This document shows positions 62,668 through 64,000 of a stretch of 64,000 bases of DNA, piece by piece (position 1 is the stretch's first letter; every line of letters starts with the position of its first letter). The notes below the pieces were generated by a model. It searched no databases. It was not told where the DNA came from and worked only from the letters and a program-made list of their open reading frames with translations. The DNA is from Verticillium longisporum (taxonomy: Eukaryota > Ascomycota > Sordariomycetes > Glomerellales > Plectosphaerellaceae). The position numbers were made by a program, and so were the translations under genes. Location: the NCBI GenBank assembly GCA_019188255.1, contig JAETXT010000007.1:806001-870000 (forward strand), in the 5' to 3' direction.

Positions 62668-64000
62668 AATAGCTTATAATCCTTTAATTAAATCTTTAAA
62701 TTCTAGGGTAGAGGTAGGCTTTAATATTATTTTATTCTTTATAAGCTCTTTTATAATAGAATACAGGATATATTAATCTAGAATAATAATTTTAAATTCT
62801 ATCGATTTCTTAGATTTCTCTTTAATCCTTTAGCGAATCGTTATTAATTCTCTAATTTTAGCTTCTTAGCTTCGAGGTTGAAAAGAAGCTTTCTTTTCTG
62901 CTTTATTTAGTATAATAATATAAATATATATTACCCTTTACTTAAAAAGTAAAGGCCCCTTTTCCTTAGAGCTATAATATCTTTTTAATATAAGGATAGG
63001 CTTCTATCTTTATAATATTACTTAAATAGCTTAGATATAAGCTCTATTTATAATATCCTTTAGCTTTATCTTTATAATAATTCGCTTAATATTTATAGCT
63101 AGGTTTTTATTAATTATAGTTTTTTAGATAATATAAGGAATATATTATTTATTAATACTTATTCTCCTATATAATCTAATTATCTTAAGAGATTATTAAT
63201 TAAGTTTATAACCTTAAATTAATATTAAATTTTAAAATTAAAAGATAATAATTAATATATTTATTATATTAGTTTTCCTTAAAAGTCTCTAGCTAGGGCC
63301 TATATAATACGCTTAAAGGCTTAATAATTAATTAATATTATAAAGATTTAATCTATACCTTTAAAGTAATAGCGTTAATATTCTAAGCTTTCTATTATTA
63401 TAAGTAATTCTTATTATTTAATCCTTTATTATTATTCTATTAATAAGAGCTTTCGTAAATAATAAATAATAAATCTCTAGCTATTTTTATATTTTTAGCT
63501 AAAAATCCTTAAAATAATATTATTTAATATATTAATCTTAATTTAACCTTTAAATATATAATCCTAATATTATAAGATTATAATAATAATAAAAATAAAT
63601 TTTAATATTTTAAATATTTTCTATATTTTAAATAATTATTTAAATAATCCCTTTTTAACTTTTATAATATTTCCTTTTAATAATATTAATAAAAGTATTA
63701 TTATTTTAGAATATCTTTTAATAAATTATTAATAGAAGTTAATAAATCTTAGGAATATTTATATATTTTTAAAGGATTTAAGGGGTTATTAATTAATAAT
63801 TATTTAAATATAATTTAAGTTTATAGCTATATTTCCTTTAAGATAATAAATTTAAGGAATTCTATTTTATCTTAATAGAAAAAGTATTTTAATTATTTTA
63901 TAAAAAGCTTAAAATCTTAAAATCTTTTAAAGATTTATTAAAAATAAGTTATATATTCTTCCCTTATTCTTAAATAAATTAAGATATTATTTAAATAAAT
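62668..64000 (-). mobile_element. Ty3/Gypsy chromovirus fragment G6 (runs off the window)
   Basis: Minus-strand G sequence corresponding to G2 from about 21913 to 23236: the integrase N-terminal part, RNase H and reverse transcriptase. The YLDD box is at 63986-63997, at the very end of the window. It starts mid-element at the G4 LTR. Strongly RIPed. Confidence 0.85.

Noticed and set aside
1..64000. Mitochondrial origin because of the high AT content
   Set aside because: The sequence is LTR retrotransposons with RIP signature and pogo elements; no mitochondrial gene, tRNA or rRNA is seen.

Overview
The window looks like a transposon graveyard from the nuclear genome of a filamentous ascomycete (Pezizomycotina), and I see no host gene in it. 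Most of the 64 kb is extremely AT-rich. It is full of TpA, nearly empty of CpA and TpG on both strands, and still keeps many CpG. That is the signature of repeat-induced point mutation (RIP). RIP turns CAA/CAG and TGG codons into stops, so retroelement proteins can be read only as stop-riddled remnants. The Fot1/pogo transposons also fit an ascomycete.

Layout. 1-9935 is a minus-strand Ty3/Gypsy chromovirus copy (family G, copy G1), cut by the left window edge and interrupted by two intact-looking Fot1/pogo elements in convergent orientation (3117-4975 and 5401-7259). 9950-10145 is a solo G LTR. 10257-15389 is a Ty1/Copia copy (C1, minus). 15984-38950 is a second Gypsy family (K, minus, about 9.8 kb without insertions). 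K holds Copia copy C2 (16761-29475, plus), and C2 holds chromovirus G2 (18294-25863, minus). K also holds a solo LTR untouched by RIP (S1, 38245-38677). 39739-40172 is a RIP-mutated solo LTR of the same family (S2). 40596-41936 is a fragment of a second K copy with a GC-normal island. 41937-about 47550 is chromovirus G3 (plus). 47556-62667 is chromovirus G4 (minus), which contains chromovirus G5 (52816-60384, plus). 62668-64000 is another minus-strand fragment, G6.

Target-site duplications give the order of events: K went into an older sequence (ATATA), C2 into K (TATCT), G2 into C2 (ACTTA), G5 into G4 (CTTTA). The pogo pair and S1 arrived after RIP had stopped acting here: they keep normal base composition, while the sequence they sit in and the sister LTR S2 are heavily mutated.

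Main points of interest: (1) two near-identical, un-RIPed pogo elements facing each other 425 bp apart, whose reading frames differ only by homopolymer length; (2) a reading frame on the strand opposite to gag-pol, between the chromodomain and the 3' LTR, in every G copy that covers the region; (3) a pristine and a RIPed solo LTR of one family; (4) an un-RIPed island of about 630 bp inside a RIPed K fragment, with a small Cys/His-rich reading frame; (5) a strong hairpin in the K LTRs. Domain calls in the RIPed elements come from reading the sequence with RIP-type C-to-T and G-to-A changes in mind; no search was run.
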